NCBI RefSeq assembly: GCF_018991925.1
Contig: NW_024737042.1
Location: 15,759,273 to 15,823,272, forward strand
Origin: Homarus americanus
Taxonomy: Eukaryota; Arthropoda; Malacostraca; Decapoda; Nephropidae
Length of the DNA: 64,000 nucleotides
Reading direction: 5' to 3'
The notes under the pieces are model-generated. The model was not told the origin of the DNA. It ran no database searches and saw only the letters and a program-made list of their open reading frames with translations. A program made the translations under genes and the position numbers. Of the stretch, positions 43,591-53,859 are shown piece by piece. Every line of letters starts with the position of its first letter. Position 1 is the stretch's first letter.

Positions 43591-44141
43591 TGATGGGTAA
43601 ATAAAACAAATCCATATTTTCTTCTTTTTTATTTTTTTATTTTTTTATTTTGTTTCTTTTATTATTTACATATAGTTCATTAATCTTTTATGATTTATTG
43701 TTTTGTAGTCGGAAACAATAGTACACACATACACACTGTTGTAAGTTATATAAACATTTCTTATGTACCTTAGTGAATAGCAATAGAAGATAAACACATT
43801 AAGTGAAACAGTCATCATTTACATAACACTCGAGTCTGTCTTCCTGGGTCTCGTAGTGAAGGAAGAAAACCCACTCAGAGGATGAAAGAAAGATAGAAGT
43901 AGTAAAATTGTAAGACAAACATCCAGTCGAAGTGAAAGTATTGTCCCCTTAACCCTTTAGGGACAGAGGAAAGTAAATTACAGGTGCTGAGGACTCGTAC
44001 ACCTGTCGTCTATTTAAATTACAGGGGTTGAGGATTAGTACACCTGTCGTCCACTAGAGAGACGGCGGTAATTCTATGGTGTGACAGGTATGATGCAATT
44101 ATGTCGCTGTATATCACGACGTGTTACATATCGTCGTACAT

Positions 44142-44144
<3 letters not shown>
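43591..44144. other. AT-rich sequence, no gene seen
   Basis: Begins with a TTTTTTATTTTTTTA tract. ACACCTGTCGTC recurs at 44000 and 44040. Confidence 0.5.

Positions 44145-44207
<63 letters not shown>
44145..44207. repeat. (GA)n microsatellite
   Basis: GA dinucleotides with one AAAG interruption. Confidence 0.96.
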
Positions 44208-44210
<3 letters not shown>

Positions 44211-44399
44211 TCACAAAGAAGCTACTCAGTTATTAGAAAATCTATTTAGCAAGTAAATTACGTTCCCCCACCTTTGTTAAGCATGTCCCATTCTCTTGAG
44301 AGAGAAAGTGGCAGATGTATGCATATTTATACAGACAGGCATAGAGACAGACAAACCACGAGAGAGAGAGAGAGAGATTACTATACGAACTCAAATACA

Positions 44400-45053
44400 C
44401 ATCTGTAACTCCTACTTAACCCCCACCCTGCACCCATCAATCTTCTGTCCCTACCACCAATCTGTTCCCACCAATCCACCCTGCAATTCACCAATCCACC
44501 AACCCAACTGTACCTACCAATCTGATCTGTACCCACCAACCTAATCTGTACCCACCAACTATCGAGACCACCACCAACCTGCACCCACCACCCACCTGTA
44601 CCTACCACTCCACCCACCCACCACCCAACTGTACCCACCACCCAATCTGCACCCCATCCACCCACCTGTACCTACCAATCTAATTTGTACCCACCAATAC
44701 CAATTCTGTACGTACCACCCACCTGTATCTACCACCCAATTCAACATCGTCACCATCTGTACTACCAACTACCACCAATCTATCTGCTACACTACCCACC
44801 TGTACCCACAACTATTCAATCCACCCCACCCTGTACGTACCCACCCATCTGTATCAACCACCCACCTGTACCTACCAATCTGTACCTACCAACTCACCTG
44901 TACCCACCACCCACCTGTACCACCACCCAACTGTACCTACCAATCAATTCGTACCTTCAACCCACCTGTACCCACCACCCACCTGTACCTACCACCCAAT
45001 CTGTACCTACCACCCACCTGTACCTACCACCCACCTGTACCTACCACCCACCT
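44400..45053. repeat. Minisatellite, ACCCACCTGTACCTACC units
   Basis: 15-17-bp units of CCACCTGTACCTACCA type, becoming more regular toward the assembly gap. The array therefore runs into the gap and its length is unknown. Confidence 0.93.
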
Positions 45054-45152
45054 NNNNNNNNNNNNNNNNNNNNNNNNNNNNNNNNNNNNNNNNNNNNNNN
45101 NNNNNNNNNNNNNNNNNNNNNNNNNNNNNNNNNNNNNNNNNNNNNNNNNNNN
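45054..45152. other. Assembly gap (99 N)
   Basis: A run of N between a minisatellite and a gypsy retrotransposon fragment. The true distance is unknown. Confidence 0.99.
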
Positions 45153-46715
45153 GGACTGCTGTGTTAATTCATTTAGGTACAGCTACTAATTATTTCTCCG
45201 ATGGCAAAGTTCAGGTAGGTAATAACAAACACGAAAACATCTATATTGTATCTCTCCCTGTCACCGCAGAACAATATCGTGAATAGTTGATGCGTGATTC
45301 CTTCATCAACGGTTTTGTTTCTTCTCTTATGCGGCAACGACTACTGGAAACAAGACGCTTGATTTGCAAAGTGCATATAACCAGGCTTGTTCTCTGGACT
45401 TGGGTCAAAAGAATTATGATGCTTATGTTTCCCCAATTCCACACACTGCTGCCATAACAGCCGATGAGCCAACTCAACAGACTGATGTAGTAGCTCAAGA
45501 AAAAAACTACAGTAGCTGCAACTTACCCAAGAAAAAGTGTTATTTTTGTGGCGGTGTATTCCATAACCGAAAATTTTGTCCTGCAAGAGATGCATCATGC
45601 AACAACTACGGTAAGAAGGGGCATTTCGCAAAATTGTGTCAATTTAAAAAAACCACTAGAACCACAACAACCATGTTCAAACCTGCTCTTCTAGCCATTA
45701 CAGCTGCATTTCCCCAAAGTCTGTCACAAGCAGCAACTGTGGTTTCCATCAAAGGACAAAACTTGAATGTATTAATTGATTCATGTAGTTCTGACAGCTT
45801 TAGTAGTGAACAAGCTGCAAGAAAGCTAAATCGGAATGGAAACCTCAATGGCATTGACAACGCTGAATACCAGTTCTCCCGGCTTCTCTCTCGTAGATAT
45901 AACCCTCAATGGTCATGCTTATCCATCTACACGTCTCAGGATTCTCAAGGACTTATGGAGTGATATAACTCTGGGACAAGATTTTCAAAAGCAACATAAG
46001 AGTCTAACTATTAAATTTGAAGGATCAGAACCAGACCTTACTATCAGCAATCGAAGCTGATTCTGCGCTCTCTCAGCAACTGCTATTGATGAACCATCAC
46101 TTTTTGATAATCTCTCTTCTAAATATAAGCTAACAGCAACTAAATCAAGGCGCTTCAGCAAAGATGATAAAGATTTCATCCAGAAAGAAACCTCCCGGCT
46201 GCTCTCAGAAGGCATCATCGAACCAAGCTTATCACCCTGGCGTGCTTAAGTTGTAATTGTTAAAGTTCCCTTTCAGCGTCACAAGAAGCGACTATGCATT
46301 GACTATTTTCAGACCAGTAATCAGTACACTGAGCTAGATGCTTATCCATTACCTCGCATCAATGTCATTGTTAATGTTTTCTATCTTTGATCTGAAAAGT
46401 TCCTATCAAGTGCCAATGAAGGAATCTGACAGGATGTATACTGCGTTTGAGGCAAATGGAAGACTGCATCAGTTTTGTCGGATCCCACTTGGAGTAACAA
46501 ACGGTGTTGCTGCATTCCAACGAGAAATGGACGAACTACAGTAATTGCAGAAGAAAACTTGAAAGACACCTTTCCTTATCTTGATAATATAACCATAGCA
46601 GGCCATGACCAAAAAGAGGTGATTAAAGCTTGTTTAATGGGCAAACAAGCCTTACTTCATTCCACATCATACACACTTCTCTTATTTATTCCATCACTAA
46701 AATATAAGTCACTCT
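45153..46715 (+). pseudogene. Decayed gypsy-type gag-protease-RT fragment
   Basis: Plus-strand retroelement coding sequence. Gag C-terminal part: a zinc knuckle CYFCGGVFHNRKFC at about 45537-45578 is perfect CX2CX4HX4C. A second knuckle (CNNYGKKGHFAKLC) has lost its second Cys to Tyr. A protease-like LIDSCSSDSF (45774-45803) has Cys where Gly is usual. Reverse transcriptase pieces are KRLCIDYF and DAYPLPRI (~46290-46360), then DLKSSYQVPMKESDR and RIPLGVTNG (~46390-46515). A YLDNITIAG (~46578) replaces the second catalytic Asp of YLDD by Asn. Several frameshifts and stops separate the parts. No LTRs were seen, and the left part is lost in the gap. Confidence 0.83.
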
Positions 46716-46783
46716 AACTCTAAGACAAAGGTGTCCTCATACCCTTCCAACATCACCTGAACACCGGACACCAAAACATCTAC

Positions 46784-46880
46784 CCTCTACATCAGCTACC
46801 ACATATACATCAGCTACCACATATACATCAGCTACCACATATACATCAGCTACCACATATACATCAGCTACCACACTGCA
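46784..46880. repeat. Minisatellite, 18-bp unit ACATCAGCTACCACATAT
   Basis: Five near-perfect tandem units. Confidence 0.95.
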
Positions 46881-47232
46881 GATATCATCACACCCTCTCC
46901 TCCTCTCCCCTGGGCCATACCTCACCTTGACATCAGCTATCAAAAACCGCCCACATTTTAGCTTTTCCTCAGTTATATCTCAAGAGGCGGTGGTGAGCGT
47001 GTCTGGGCTGGCTCTGCAAGTGTCGGGACCCGCTACTACACACAAGAGAGTCGCTCGTATTTGCATAATGGGGCAGATACTGTAGAGCATATCAGATGTG
47101 AGTGTCGAACGCAGGTGTGTTAGGAGCGCAAGTCGACCTGTCTCGTACTAGGAAACCCTCTGTCTGGTCTTTCCTTACGGGTGAAATTCCCTTTCATATA
47201 ACTATAGTGTTCTTCTGTAACGGTATTTGTAA

Positions 47233-47237
<5 letters not shown>
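46881..47237. other. Unassigned sequence, no gene seen
   Basis: Unique sequence without a recognised feature. Confidence 0.5.

Positions 47238-47299
<62 letters not shown>
47238..47299. repeat. (GA)n microsatellite
   Basis: About 31 GA dinucleotides. Confidence 0.97.
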
Positions 47300-47817
47300 A
47301 AAATCTGTACAAAAACAAAAGCACATCACTACATTACTTCATCTATGATTTAAAGTTTGTTTACATTTCATCCGTTTCTTGTGACTCAGGTAAGCCTACT
47401 ACCTGAGTGTTGTATTATTAGGGAATTTTACCTCTTGTCACTGATTCCATATATTTACCTGTTCTACCTGGCCAGTAAATTAGGGTTATATTTCACGTGT
47501 TTCAAAGTATGGTAGGATGATTGGAGAGAGACAGAGAGAGAAAAAGAGAGCGGGAGAGAGTCTGAAAGAAAATGAGAGGGTCTGAAAAAGAGAGAGAGAT
47601 ATAACATGAAAAAAAGGTAAATATAGAACAGAGACAAACAGAAAGAGAGAGAATAGGTGAGAAAAAGCATGAAAGGAAAAGACAGAGAAAGACAATAAAA
47701 GAAAGCCGGAAAAGGAGAGAAAGAGATAGAGGGCGAGAGAAAGAAGAGATAAAGCAAGCAAGAGAGAGAATGGAGTTTAAAAGGCAGAACTCTCCTACCT
47801 CAGTAGAACTAATGAAA
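47300..47817. other. Unique sequence then imperfect (GA)-rich tract 47520-47770
   Basis: Purine-rich AGAGAGA/GAAAGA sequence with frequent interruptions; no gene seen. Confidence 0.55.
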
Positions 47818-48095
47818 CCTTGGTATTTTTATCCTATTATCTAGTCCTCACCATTTCCTCTAATATGTCATGGAAGCCACACTTCCTCAACATTGCTAAA
47901 GCTGCTTCCCGAAAGCTGGGAATGCTGTACAGATCCCATAGCTACTTCACTCCTGAGCAGTTGCTTCAAGTTTATAAGGGATTCATTCGTCCTAACTTGA
48001 AATACTGTTCTCATATCTGGAGTGGCTCTTCTACTGACCAACTGTTAGATAGGGTGGAATCAAAGGTATTTCGTCTTAACTCTCCTCCTTTAGTT
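47818..48095 (+). pseudogene. Old LINE reverse-transcriptase C-terminal region, segment 1
   Basis: The plus-strand frame reads TISSNMSWKPHFLNIAKAAS, GMLYRSHSYFTPEQLLQVYK and RPNLKYCSHIWSG, the thumb region typical of jockey-like LINE ORF2 proteins in arthropods. The element is interrupted after ...RLNSPPLV by the 48096-53859 LINE. It continues at 53872 and 54813, so segments 1-3 are one old insertion. Confidence 0.82.
48084..48095. repeat. 12-bp target-site duplication, left
   Basis: CCTCCTTTAGTT, identical to 53860-53871. Confidence 0.93.
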
Positions 48096-48235
48096 CAATT
48101 TCAATTTCAATTGTTTATTCCTTGATCGGGGAAGCGGGATCCTAGTGCTGTCACTAGGTACCCCTGTACAATGACACCAGAAGCATCTGGCAAGTGTGAC
48201 AAGTACATACAGTATGAATATTATAAAGGGGATTA

Positions 48236-51200
48236 CTAAAGCCTAAGGAAGGAAGGATATTCCTTTAACACATAATCAATATTATTTACAAAATATCTGG
48301 TCAGTATGGGGAGGATCATCGTGTCTCCGTCAGGGGGTCGTGGAGTGGTGGTCCAGCAGGCGTCACGGAAGCGTTGTGTGTGGGGACATCTTAGGAGGTA
48401 GTGGATAAGGGTGCGGCTGTCGGGTCTTCTGTATAATGCACAAGAGCGTTGCTCAGGGGATGCGGGAATACCAATCTCCCAAGCAAAGTCATACCCAATG
48501 ATGATACGGGCAGCAATCACGTCCCCTTTCCGCGACCCTTTCCCGTAGACGTACGAGAGGTCAGGAAGCTTACGGAGGACATCGTACCAGGTGGGCGGGG
48601 AGTCCAGGGGGATGGCTGCTTCCCGAGCTTCTCTCTGTTTGCGGCGAATTTGGGTCCTCAGCTGTAAAAGTGTTCGAGGAACAACGTAGTCAGCTGTGGC
48701 CTTGTTGCAGCCAGTCTTGGCAAGGTCATCTGCTGCCTCATTCCCCAAGATACCGACATGACTAGGTATCCATAGGAATGTCACAGGACGGTCTGCATCC
48801 TGAAGTGTGGATGTTAACCCTCGTATTCGGAGGATGAGGTCCTTATTTTCCCCTGATCCAAATGCGATCCCGTCGAGAGCAGACCTGGAATCGCAGCAGA
48901 CAAGCAAGGGGCAGAAACCATCTGCTTCTTCCTCAGCGAGAAGGGCAGCAAGGAGGGCTATTAGTTCAGCCTGAGTGGAGGATGCCCCGTCAGAAACTCT
49001 GAGAGACAGTTTGATAGGCTCAGGGGCATCAGGACGGGAGATGTAGACACCAGCCCCGGCCCTACCTGTAGCGGGGTCAACAGAACCATCAGTGTAGAGG
49101 ACGACCCTACCTGGGGACCAGTGGGCGATCCTGGAGAGGTGGTATTTGCAGAGAATAACAGGGTTCACCTGGGATTTCGGGAGCGGTCCACCGAGGGCAA
49201 TCACTTCAGGTTGAAAATCCAGCCAGGGAGAAGGAGACGAACCAACAGCAGGGGTGACAACAATATCAGGCAGGAGGTCGTGTTCCTGAAGGGCTCGGAT
49301 GAGTGACCCTCGCCACTGTCTTCTAGATGGAGGTCGGCCTCGGACAGCAGGAGTCAAGTTGGTTTGGACATAGTTGCCCCGAGGATCCCGTAGAATGGAA
49401 ACGGCAGTTTTTAGGTAAAACTCCTGGACACGATCCTGTAAGGGGGAAAGACCAAGTTCGGTATATAGAGAAGTAGAGCGTGTCCACTGAGGAGCCCCAA
49501 GGATGATACGAGCAGCTTTCCTCTGGATAACTTCGAGACGGTTGACAGCAGTCCGACTAATGTTGACGAGGGCAGGGGCGGCGTAGTCGACACAGGAACG
49601 GACAAAGGACTTGTACATGGTGAGAAGTACAGGGATGGTGGCACCAAGGGAACCCTTGCACATGGTAGAGAGGGGAGCGATACGCCGAAAACATATGTCT
49701 CGAAGATAGCGGACTTCAGGGATCTGACAACGTGTGCGAGTTACATACACACCCAGGTATTTTGTCTCATTAACCCAGTCCAAGGGCGTTCCTGATAAGA
49801 AAAGGGGTGGAGGTACAACACGACCGTGCCACATGGCTTTTGTTTTCGCAGTTGAAAGAAGGAAACCAAGTGAATCACACTCTCTGGAGACCAGATCAAG
49901 GGCTTCCTGCATGCTGAGGTAGTCAGGGGCTTGGAGGTCATCGTCGGCATATCCTGAGTGGACAACTTCTGTCGGCCACGGGAGAGATGCAATGGAGTGC
50001 ATGAGAGTATTAAACAAGGTGGGACTCAGGACTCCACCTTGAGGGGTGCCGAGGTTCATTTCTTGAACAGGAGACATAGAGCCTTCAACGCGAACCCGGG
50101 CCTGATGTCCAGTGAGGTAAGAGGCGATCCATCGAAGAAGTCTCCCTTTTGCCCCTAACCGTGCAAGTTCAGCTAAAATGAGGGCAGGCTGAGCCGTATC
50201 AAAGGCTCCCTTGATATCAAGGAAGACGGAGATGCGTGCAGTCTGATTGCAATAAAAGGAAGCAATGGAGTGTGCTGTACTGCGATGTTGAATGAAACCA
50301 TTGAGGGAGTTGTGGAAGCCGCCTATGGTGTGAAGAAGGCGACGATGGAGTATCCTCTCCATCATCTTGCAAACACAGGAGGTAAGACTAATGGGTCGAT
50401 ATTTCCCAGGATCTCCCGGCTTAGGGATGGGGATAATAGTGGCATTTTTCCAGTTGGACGGGAGAGCCCCATGTTCATAAGACATATTGTAGAGAGCAAG
50501 CAAGGGGCCGTTAGGAATATTAGTACAGGCGTTGAGGACGGAGTAGGTTATCTGATCATCCCCAGGAGAGGTGTCTTTTCTAGAGCGACGAGCACTGTCA
50601 AGCTCGAACTGTGTGATGGGATGATCAGTGGGGGCAGGGGAGGTAAGAGCAGCACGAACAACAGGCTCAGACGCATCGATGCGGGCCTGCACTGCCTCCT
50701 GCATTGGATCTGGAAGTGCCTCAGGGGAGGAAGCTCGTGCCCAGTCCTCCATTAAAGAGCAGGCAGGGGAGGCGGGATCAGGATGGGGAGGAGGCCTCCG
50801 TCGAGTACCCCGTATAGCATTAATCCGATTCCATACATAAGAAGGTGACGACTGGAACGATAGAGACCCCGTGAAGGATAGCCAGTCCGCCTCACGTATC
50901 CGACGGCTCTCCTGAGTTGCAAGGGAGCACCAATTTTTGAAGTCTTCCCCGTCCTCTGGAGACCGAGACCTCCGTATGGCAGAGTGGAGATCACGGGTTA
51001 CCTGCCGGAGATGTCTCATGGCAGGGATACGATACCAGTAGTTGGTGGCACTTCTGTGGTGACGGGGAGGGCGTGGAGGGGTAGCGCGATTGACAGAGTC
51101 ATACACGGCATCAACAAAATCAGCGCTGTAAGAGTCAAGGGACTGGGGGACAACATAGGAATCCGCCCAGGTAGAAAGGTATTGGGTAAAGGAAGGAACA

Positions 51201-51910
51201 GCATCTTGTGTGAGACGAAGGCGAGGGGATCGATAAGGAGCTGATGTCGGGGCAGAGAAGGAGAGCCTGAGATGGGTAGTAACGGCAAGATGGTCACTAT
51301 ACAGAGCAGGCTCGGTGCAGACGGTAGGATGAAAGGAGGTATGACCGTTCAATAGTAAGCCAACATCAAGGAAACTATGGGGGAGGCGAGTAGGATCGTC
51401 AGGACAAAGAAAGCGAACATCATCATCCCCATTAAGAAACTGTGAGAGATGTGATCCGTTAAGGGTACATGGCGTGGGATGATCCGGAGTAAGAGTGGGA
51501 TGGCGGGCATTAAAGTCGCCAAGAACAATAGTGGGAATCCCATCATGGAGGTCGTGAAGAACCTGGGGGTCCAGAGAATCACTCTTGAAATGAACATTGA
51601 CTACACGAAGGGTCCGGTCACCAAGAGTAAGGGAGACAGAAAGTAATTCAGACGGGGGTCCATGTGAGTCAGGTGAAGGGAGACGAACAGATGGAATGGT
51701 GTTACGCACAAGGGTGAGGAGGCCACGAGCCTGCCCACGGTACCGAGGCAGGGTGTAAACAGTATAGCCAGAGAGGCGGAGTGGAGTAACATCGTCTGTG
51801 ATGATTTCCTGAAGTAGAGCAACATCTACTTGATGGGAGAGCACAAACTGGGCGAGGTCTGTCCGGCGAGGTCTAAGTCCCTGGAGGTTCCATTGTAAGA
51901 AGAGGAGGGA
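48236..51910 (-). CDS. LINE ORF2: endonuclease-reverse transcriptase-RNase H
   Basis: This is the conserved part of a frame that is open from 53329 (1697 codons in all; residue numbers here use that count). Endonuclease spans 474-690, with WNLQG, the catalytic Glu in LLQEI, GDFNARH and SDHLAV. Reverse transcriptase spans ~955-1240, with PKPGDPGKYRPISL, LDIKGAFD (1037-1044), GTPQGGVLSP and YADDD (1127-1131). RNase H spans ~1410-1545, with YTDGS, QAEL, CCDSRSAL, WIPSHVGI and NEAADDLAK. All catalytic residues are present. There is no ATG in this frame between residue 207 and residue 771, so initiation near the endonuclease cannot use AUG. ORF2 lies in the -1 frame relative to ORF1 and begins before the ORF1 stop. 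Confidence 0.93.
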   Translation of the reverse strand, partial: SLLFLQWNLQGLRPRRTDLAQFVLSHQVDVALLQEIITDDVTPLRLSGYTVYTLPRYRGQARGLLTLVRNTIPSVRLPSPDSHGPPSELLSVSLTLGDRTLRVVNVHFKSDSLDPQVLHDLHDGIPTIVLGDFNARHPTLTPDHPTPCTLNGSHLSQFLNGDDDVRFLCPDDPTRLPHSFLDVGLLLNGHTSFHPTVCTEPALYSDHLAVTTHLRLSFSAPTSAPYRSPRLRLTQDAVPSFTQYLSTWADSYVVPQSLDSYSADFVDAVYDSVNRATPPRPPRHHRSATNYWYRIPAMRHLRQVTRDLHSAIRRSRSPEDGEDFKNWCSLATQESRRIREADWLSFTGSLSFQSSPSYVWNRINAIRGTRRRPPPHPDPASPACSLMEDWARASSPEALPDPMQEAVQARIDASEPVVRAALTSPAPTDHPITQFELDSARRSRKDTSPGDDQITYSVLNACTNIPNGPLLALYNMSYEHGALPSNWKNATIIPIPKPGDPGKYRPISLTSCVCKMMERILHRRLLHTIGGFHNSLNGFIQHRSTAHSIASFYCNQTARISVFLDIKGAFDTAQPALILAELARLGAKGRLLRWIASYLTGHQARVRVEGSMSPVQEMNLGTPQGGVLSPTLFNTLMHSIASLPWPTEVVHSGYADDDLQAPDYLSMQEALDLVSRECDSLGFLLSTAKTKAMWHGRVVPPPLFLSGTPLDWVNETKYLGVYVTRTRCQIPEVRYLRDICFRRIAPLSTMCKGSLGATIPVLLTMYKSFVRSCVDYAAPALVNISRTAVNRLEVIQRKAARIILGAPQWTRSTSLYTELGLSPLQDRVQEFYLKTAVSILRDPRGNYVQTNLTPAVRGRPPSRRQWRGSLIRALQEHDLLPDIVVTPAVGSSPSPWLDFQPEVIALGGPLPKSQVNPVILCKYHLSRIAHWSPGRVVLYTDGSVDPATGRAGAGVYISRPDAPEPIKLSLRVSDGASSTQAELIALLAALLAEEEADGFCPLLVCCDSRSALDGIAFGSGENKDLILRIRGLTSTLQDADRPVTFLWIPSHVGILGNEAADDLAKTGCNKATADYVVPRTLLQLRTQIRRKQREAREAAIPLDSPPTWYDVLRKLPDLSYVYGKGSRKGDVIAARIIIGYDFAWEIGIPASPEQRSCALYRRPDSRTLIHYLLRCPHTQRFRDACWTTTPRPPDGDTMILPILTRYFVNNIDYVLKEYPSFLRL

Positions 51911-53319
51911 ACGGCCTCCGGTGTGAGATGAGTTGGAGGGGCTAGACAGGGCTCCAGAGGAGGTACCAAACTCTGTTGAGAAAAATGGAGAGGGAGGAGT
52001 GGGAGAGCGAGGGATGGATCCTCCATCTCGGGAGATGGAAGGAGGCGGGTCATCAGGGCTTGCAAAGTGCGCCCCTGTTGGGTCAGGGTGTCCAGAATGA
52101 GTTGTTGTTGCTTCTGCAATGTCGCAATTGTTTTCACAAACAAGTCGAGTTGGGCAGAGAGAAGGTTGATTTGCTTGGAGTGGCGATCCAGACGGAGAGT
52201 GATTGTTTCCATAGAACCAACTTGGTGTACCTGTACAGGAGCTGGAGGTGGCGGCGAGGATTGCCGAGGACCCGACTGGGCAGGTGGTGGTGGTAGCGAC
52301 GGAGAGGGACGGTGAGGGTTCAGTTGAGTAAGAGGTGGTGGTGCTGGTGAGAGACAGCGGGGGTCCGGGTGGGCAGGAGATGGTGGTGACTGTGTGGCAA
52401 CGACCTTGTTCCAAGAACGGTAGGGAGAGGGAGGGAGGGGAGAAAGGATGGGTGGTAGGGGTGATAGGGGGGATGGTAGGGGAGAGGACATCAATGGGAA
52501 ATCCTTGGTGGATGGAAGAGGCGGTGGTGGATAGGAGTGAGGTTTGGTTGACTGGTGCTTCGTCAGAGACGAGGGCGGTGGTATAAGGTAAGTTTTCCCC
52601 GGGCGAGTGCCAGGACGCTGTGGGCAATTGGCATTCCAGGCGTGGTGACTGCCAAGGCAATTGACACACCGTGGAATAACTGGGATTTTGTTCTGAATTT
52701 TCGATTTGCATTCCACTGTTTCGTGAGGACCTGCGCAGAAACCGCAGGCGACCATCCTCGTGCACTCCCAGGTGCGGTGTTTCCACGATTGGCAACGACC
52801 ACAGATTTTCGGGGTTCCGATAAATCGGTCGAGAGGACAGTTGTGAATTGGTCCTACATTCACCTTCGGGGGGAGGGGGCCCACCCACCAGCCGATGAGT
52901 TCGTTGGATGGACGTTTGGAGACCGGGTTGATGCGGCGTTCCATGTCCAGTAGTTGTGGGAGAAGAGGGCGAAGATCGTCGATAGGGATCTCCCAGGGTA
53001 CGTGGCGAACCATTACCTTGGTACGACGAGTTTCTGGGGTGATGATGGTGAACTTCAGCATCACCTCCCCCTGGGGAGCAGGAAAGCCCACCTGAGTGAG
53101 CAGGCGTACCGTCTCGTCCATTTGTGTGGTGACTATCACGGCTGTGGGACCTCGGCGGAGGCGAAGTGTTGAGTCCTGAAGTGGAGAGCAGTGACGGAAG
53201 AACCAGGTCGTCCGTGTGCTCAGAGGCAAAACCCGAGGGAAGGCGAGACGACGAAGGCGCGACGGTGCAGGGAGACAAAGGGAATCCCCTATGTCCATCG
53301 TCGGCGGAGGGTCGGTCAT
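51826..53319 (-). CDS. LINE ORF1: gag-like RNA-binding protein with three zinc knuckles
   Basis: 497 codons from the first ATG; the same frame is open 62 codons further upstream to 53505. It has an N-terminal basic region and a central fold around residues 60-145. Zinc knuckles lie at C173-C186 (CX2CX4HX4C), C192-C204 (CX2CX3HX4C) and C218-C232 (CX2CX4HX5C). A long Pro/Ser-rich linker follows, then a Gln/Leu-rich segment (~380-425) that could form a coiled coil. ORF1 proteins of this type bind the element RNA. The upstream extension is acidic then lysine-rich (GDSDADDFLLEDKSKKKQK), a plausible natural N-terminus. Confidence 0.88.
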   Translation of the reverse strand: MTDPPPTMDIGDSLCLPAPSRLRRLAFPRVLPLSTRTTWFFRHCSPLQDSTLRLRRGPTAVIVTTQMDETVRLLTQVGFPAPQGEVMLKFTIITPETRRTKVMVRHVPWEIPIDDLRPLLPQLLDMERRINPVSKRPSNELIGWWVGPLPPKVNVGPIHNCPLDRFIGTPKICGRCQSWKHRTWECTRMVACGFCAGPHETVECKSKIQNKIPVIPRCVNCLGSHHAWNANCPQRPGTRPGKTYLIPPPSSLTKHQSTKPHSYPPPPLPSTKDFPLMSSPLPSPLSPLPPILSPLPPSPYRSWNKVVATQSPPSPAHPDPRCLSPAPPPLTQLNPHRPSPSLPPPPAQSGPRQSSPPPPAPVQVHQVGSMETITLRLDRHSKQINLLSAQLDLFVKTIATLQKQQQLILDTLTQQGRTLQALMTRLLPSPEMEDPSLALPLLPLHFSQQSLVPPLEPCLAPPTHLTPEAVPSSSYNGTSRDLDLAGQTSPSLCSPIK

Positions 53320-53329
53320 TGAGCCACAT
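51911..53329 (-). other. ORF2-frame extension open across the whole of ORF1
   Basis: The ORF2 frame has an ATG at 53329 and no stop for 473 codons before the endonuclease, entirely overlapping ORF1 in the -1 frame. The predicted peptide is Ser/Pro/Thr/His-rich and of low complexity, with no domain. It may be a passive consequence of ORF1 composition, a real N-terminal extension, or a region read only after a -1 shift. I favour the first or third. Confidence 0.5.
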
Positions 53330-53505
53330 GTAAGCTCACTTGGGGACCCCGATGACAGGAGGAGTACACCCTCTACAGCCCCAGAAGGGGTGCAAGGGGG
53401 AGCCGTGGCCCCTGCTGAAGACCCTGACTTCTGAGGTTTCTGCTTCTTCTTTGACTTGTCTTCAAGAAGAAAGTCGTCAGCATCACTGTCACCTACTGCC
53501 GCCGT

Positions 53506-53859
53506 TTACAACGAACGGGAGCGTTTAACGGCGGGCATAGGGCACGTTGGCAACACTGCAGTCAGGTGGAGTGGTAATGACGTCACTGCTACGTAACACT
53601 ATCACATTGCGCATGCGCAAACTTGAAAAACTTTGCCCAGAGGGATCGGGTGGCAGGACCAGATGTTTTATCCCCCAAAAATGACAAAGTCCAAAAGTAA
53701 AAAAAAAAATATATATGCCACTGTGCTGATAACTGGGTCTTACTATAGTTGTTTGCACAGGCTGGGATTGGTAGACTCGCTGAATTCGTCAGAAATACGA
53801 ATTTTAAGGAGCAGTCTCTTACAGCCTTTGTTGACACTACGCACGCATGAGCGTTCCCC
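53506..53859 (-). promoter_or_regulatory. LINE 5' UTR with CRE- and NRF1-like palindromes
   Basis: Between the element 5' end and ORF1 are a perfect CRE palindrome TGACGTCA (53578-53585) and TGCGCATGCGCA (53608-53619, an NRF1-type palindrome). They may form an internal promoter, which LINEs need; function is inferred. Confidence 0.5.

Larger units (their letters stand above)
48096..53859 (-). mobile_element. Full-length two-ORF LINE with RNase H (5.76 kb)
   Basis: A minus-strand element bounded by a perfect 12-bp target duplication. The 5' UTR is about 53506-53859. ORF1 opens at 53505 and ends at 51826. ORF2 has apurinic endonuclease, reverse transcriptase and RNase H, ending at 48236. The 3' UTR has an AATAAA signal (minus, plus 48114-48119) and a tail of ATTGAA-type hexamers (CAATTGAAATTGAAATTG). 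The domain order fits LINE lineages of the I/Jockey superclade that retain RNase H. Both ORFs lack stops and frameshifts, so the copy is young and possibly mobilisation-competent. Confidence 0.93.

Noticed and set aside
50270..50755. Plus-strand 161-codon frame inside the LINE
   Set aside because: Antisense shadow of ORF2, which has complete catalytic motifs.
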